A DNA stretch of 64,000 nucleotides, from assembly GCF_037975245.1 (NCBI RefSeq), contig NC_092572.1, forward strand, positions 20,774,489 to 20,838,488, written 5' to 3'. Every line of letters starts with the position of its first letter. Within the stretch, counting starts at the first letter, position 1. A program made the position numbers and the translations under genes. This document shows, in pieces, positions 63,103-64,000 of this stretch. The stretch comes from Apostichopus japonicus. Lineage: Eukaryota; Echinodermata; Holothuroidea; Aspidochirotida; Stichopodidae. The notes below the pieces were generated by a model. That model made no database searches and was not told the DNA's origin. It saw only the letters and a program-made list of their open reading frames with translations.

Positions 63103-64000
63103 TTTCCCTTGTAGAAATAATTAACCACAAACAAAGATCCAAAATGGTTCCGGTAACTCCAAGTAAACAACTCTGGCAATGGTGATGCTCAATGCTATGT
63201 TACAGTATTGTACGTGGATCTTGTACACCCTTCTAAGGTATAATGTGTAATTCTGTATGATATATGTATAAATCGACTAGTTCCCTTCCTTTTCTAGTTC
63301 AGGGTGTGTTTGGCCCATTAAAAGAATCCCTACTGACAAGAAGGTTAATCTTTTATACCAGTAGCTTGCTGAGAGTAATTCATTCATTATTCTGCACTGG
63401 CAAGCTGGGGGTCATGACCCCATAGCAGGTGCACCAGTTGGGTTTTAGTCCATCAAACTGTCAGTTCTGGAGCATTGATATAAACCTACTGTAAACCAGT
63501 ACCCTACTAATGAAATGGTACAATCCACAAGGAAGCACAATTTAAAACCCTTCCACAATGTAGCTTTCACCTTTGTGCCTTACTTGCAAGTAACAGAGTC
63601 ACTGACAGACAGACAGTCTTGAACAAAAGGGAATTGTCAAGGTTAAAACAACTGTAGTACTGTACCTTGGAATATTGCCCACAGTAGCCCTGGGCAGTGA
63701 AGCTCTGCACTTACTATACAGTTTATTACTATATACTACACTAATATAAAGTCACCTCTATTAGTATAAATTACAACTCCAATGTGTCCAATATGTCACA
63801 GCACAGCCAATAATGGGAAATCAAGCTATTTGTGTTGAACCAAAGTTACAAACAGTCCAGGCAGAAACACAGTACCGCCGTATACATACAGTATGCTTCA
63901 TACGTGATATAGCTCATATTGCACAGTTTACACAGGTCCAATCTACATACCTGTAGTTAGATCTATGACACTAAATTTATAGCATATATATAAATATACA
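63103..64000. other. 5' flank or first intron of ATP1A
   Basis: No coding signal, TATA box or initiator could be assigned. The transcription start may lie outside if a noncoding first exon exists. Confidence 0.5.

Overview
This is animal nuclear DNA. It carries two intron-rich protein genes, both on the minus strand, in AT-rich, repeat-dense sequence with tRNA-derived SINEs, MITE-like foldbacks, minisatellites and a non-LTR retrotransposon tail. A Na+/K+-ATPase with an echinoderm/hemichordate/cephalochordate-like gene structure and a giant secreted cysteine-module protein suggest a marine invertebrate deuterostome. Echinoderm is my best guess, but the window alone does not prove it.

Positions 1-26,096 (minus): 20 exons of one gene running off the left edge. 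It starts with a signal-peptide exon at 26,096 and encodes at least 1,561 residues of almost nothing but cysteine-rich GCC2/GCC3 (ephrin-receptor-like) modules. One 2,004-bp exon holds seven tandem 96-residue units; the rest is spread over small exons. I rebuilt every junction by hand; all introns are GT-AG and all phases chain without a break.

Positions 26,097-33,295: intergenic, holding the upstream region of the cysteine-module gene and the 3' flank of the ATPase, with an AACGTT-rich foldback and one copy of a dispersed repeat.

Positions 33,296-63,102 (minus): a complete Na+/K+-ATPase alpha subunit, 22 coding exons, 3,138 nt including stop, 1,045 residues. All P-type ATPase motifs and K+/Na+-site carboxylates are present. 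The residue equivalent to Gln111 of the cardiotonic-steroid site is Glu. Positions 63,103-64,000 are its 5' flank or first intron.

Most unexplained structure lies in the introns: an 800-bp pure (TCCC)200 tract; a 3.5-kb element made of 399-bp tandem units full of AGGTCA half-sites, with an end hairpin resembling Helentron-derived elements; a smaller element of the same architecture; a tandem array repeating a 3' splice site; four copies of a tRNA-derived SINE; and two long palindromes, one with a tRNA-like core. The two genes have no evident functional link beyond adjacency and shared orientation.
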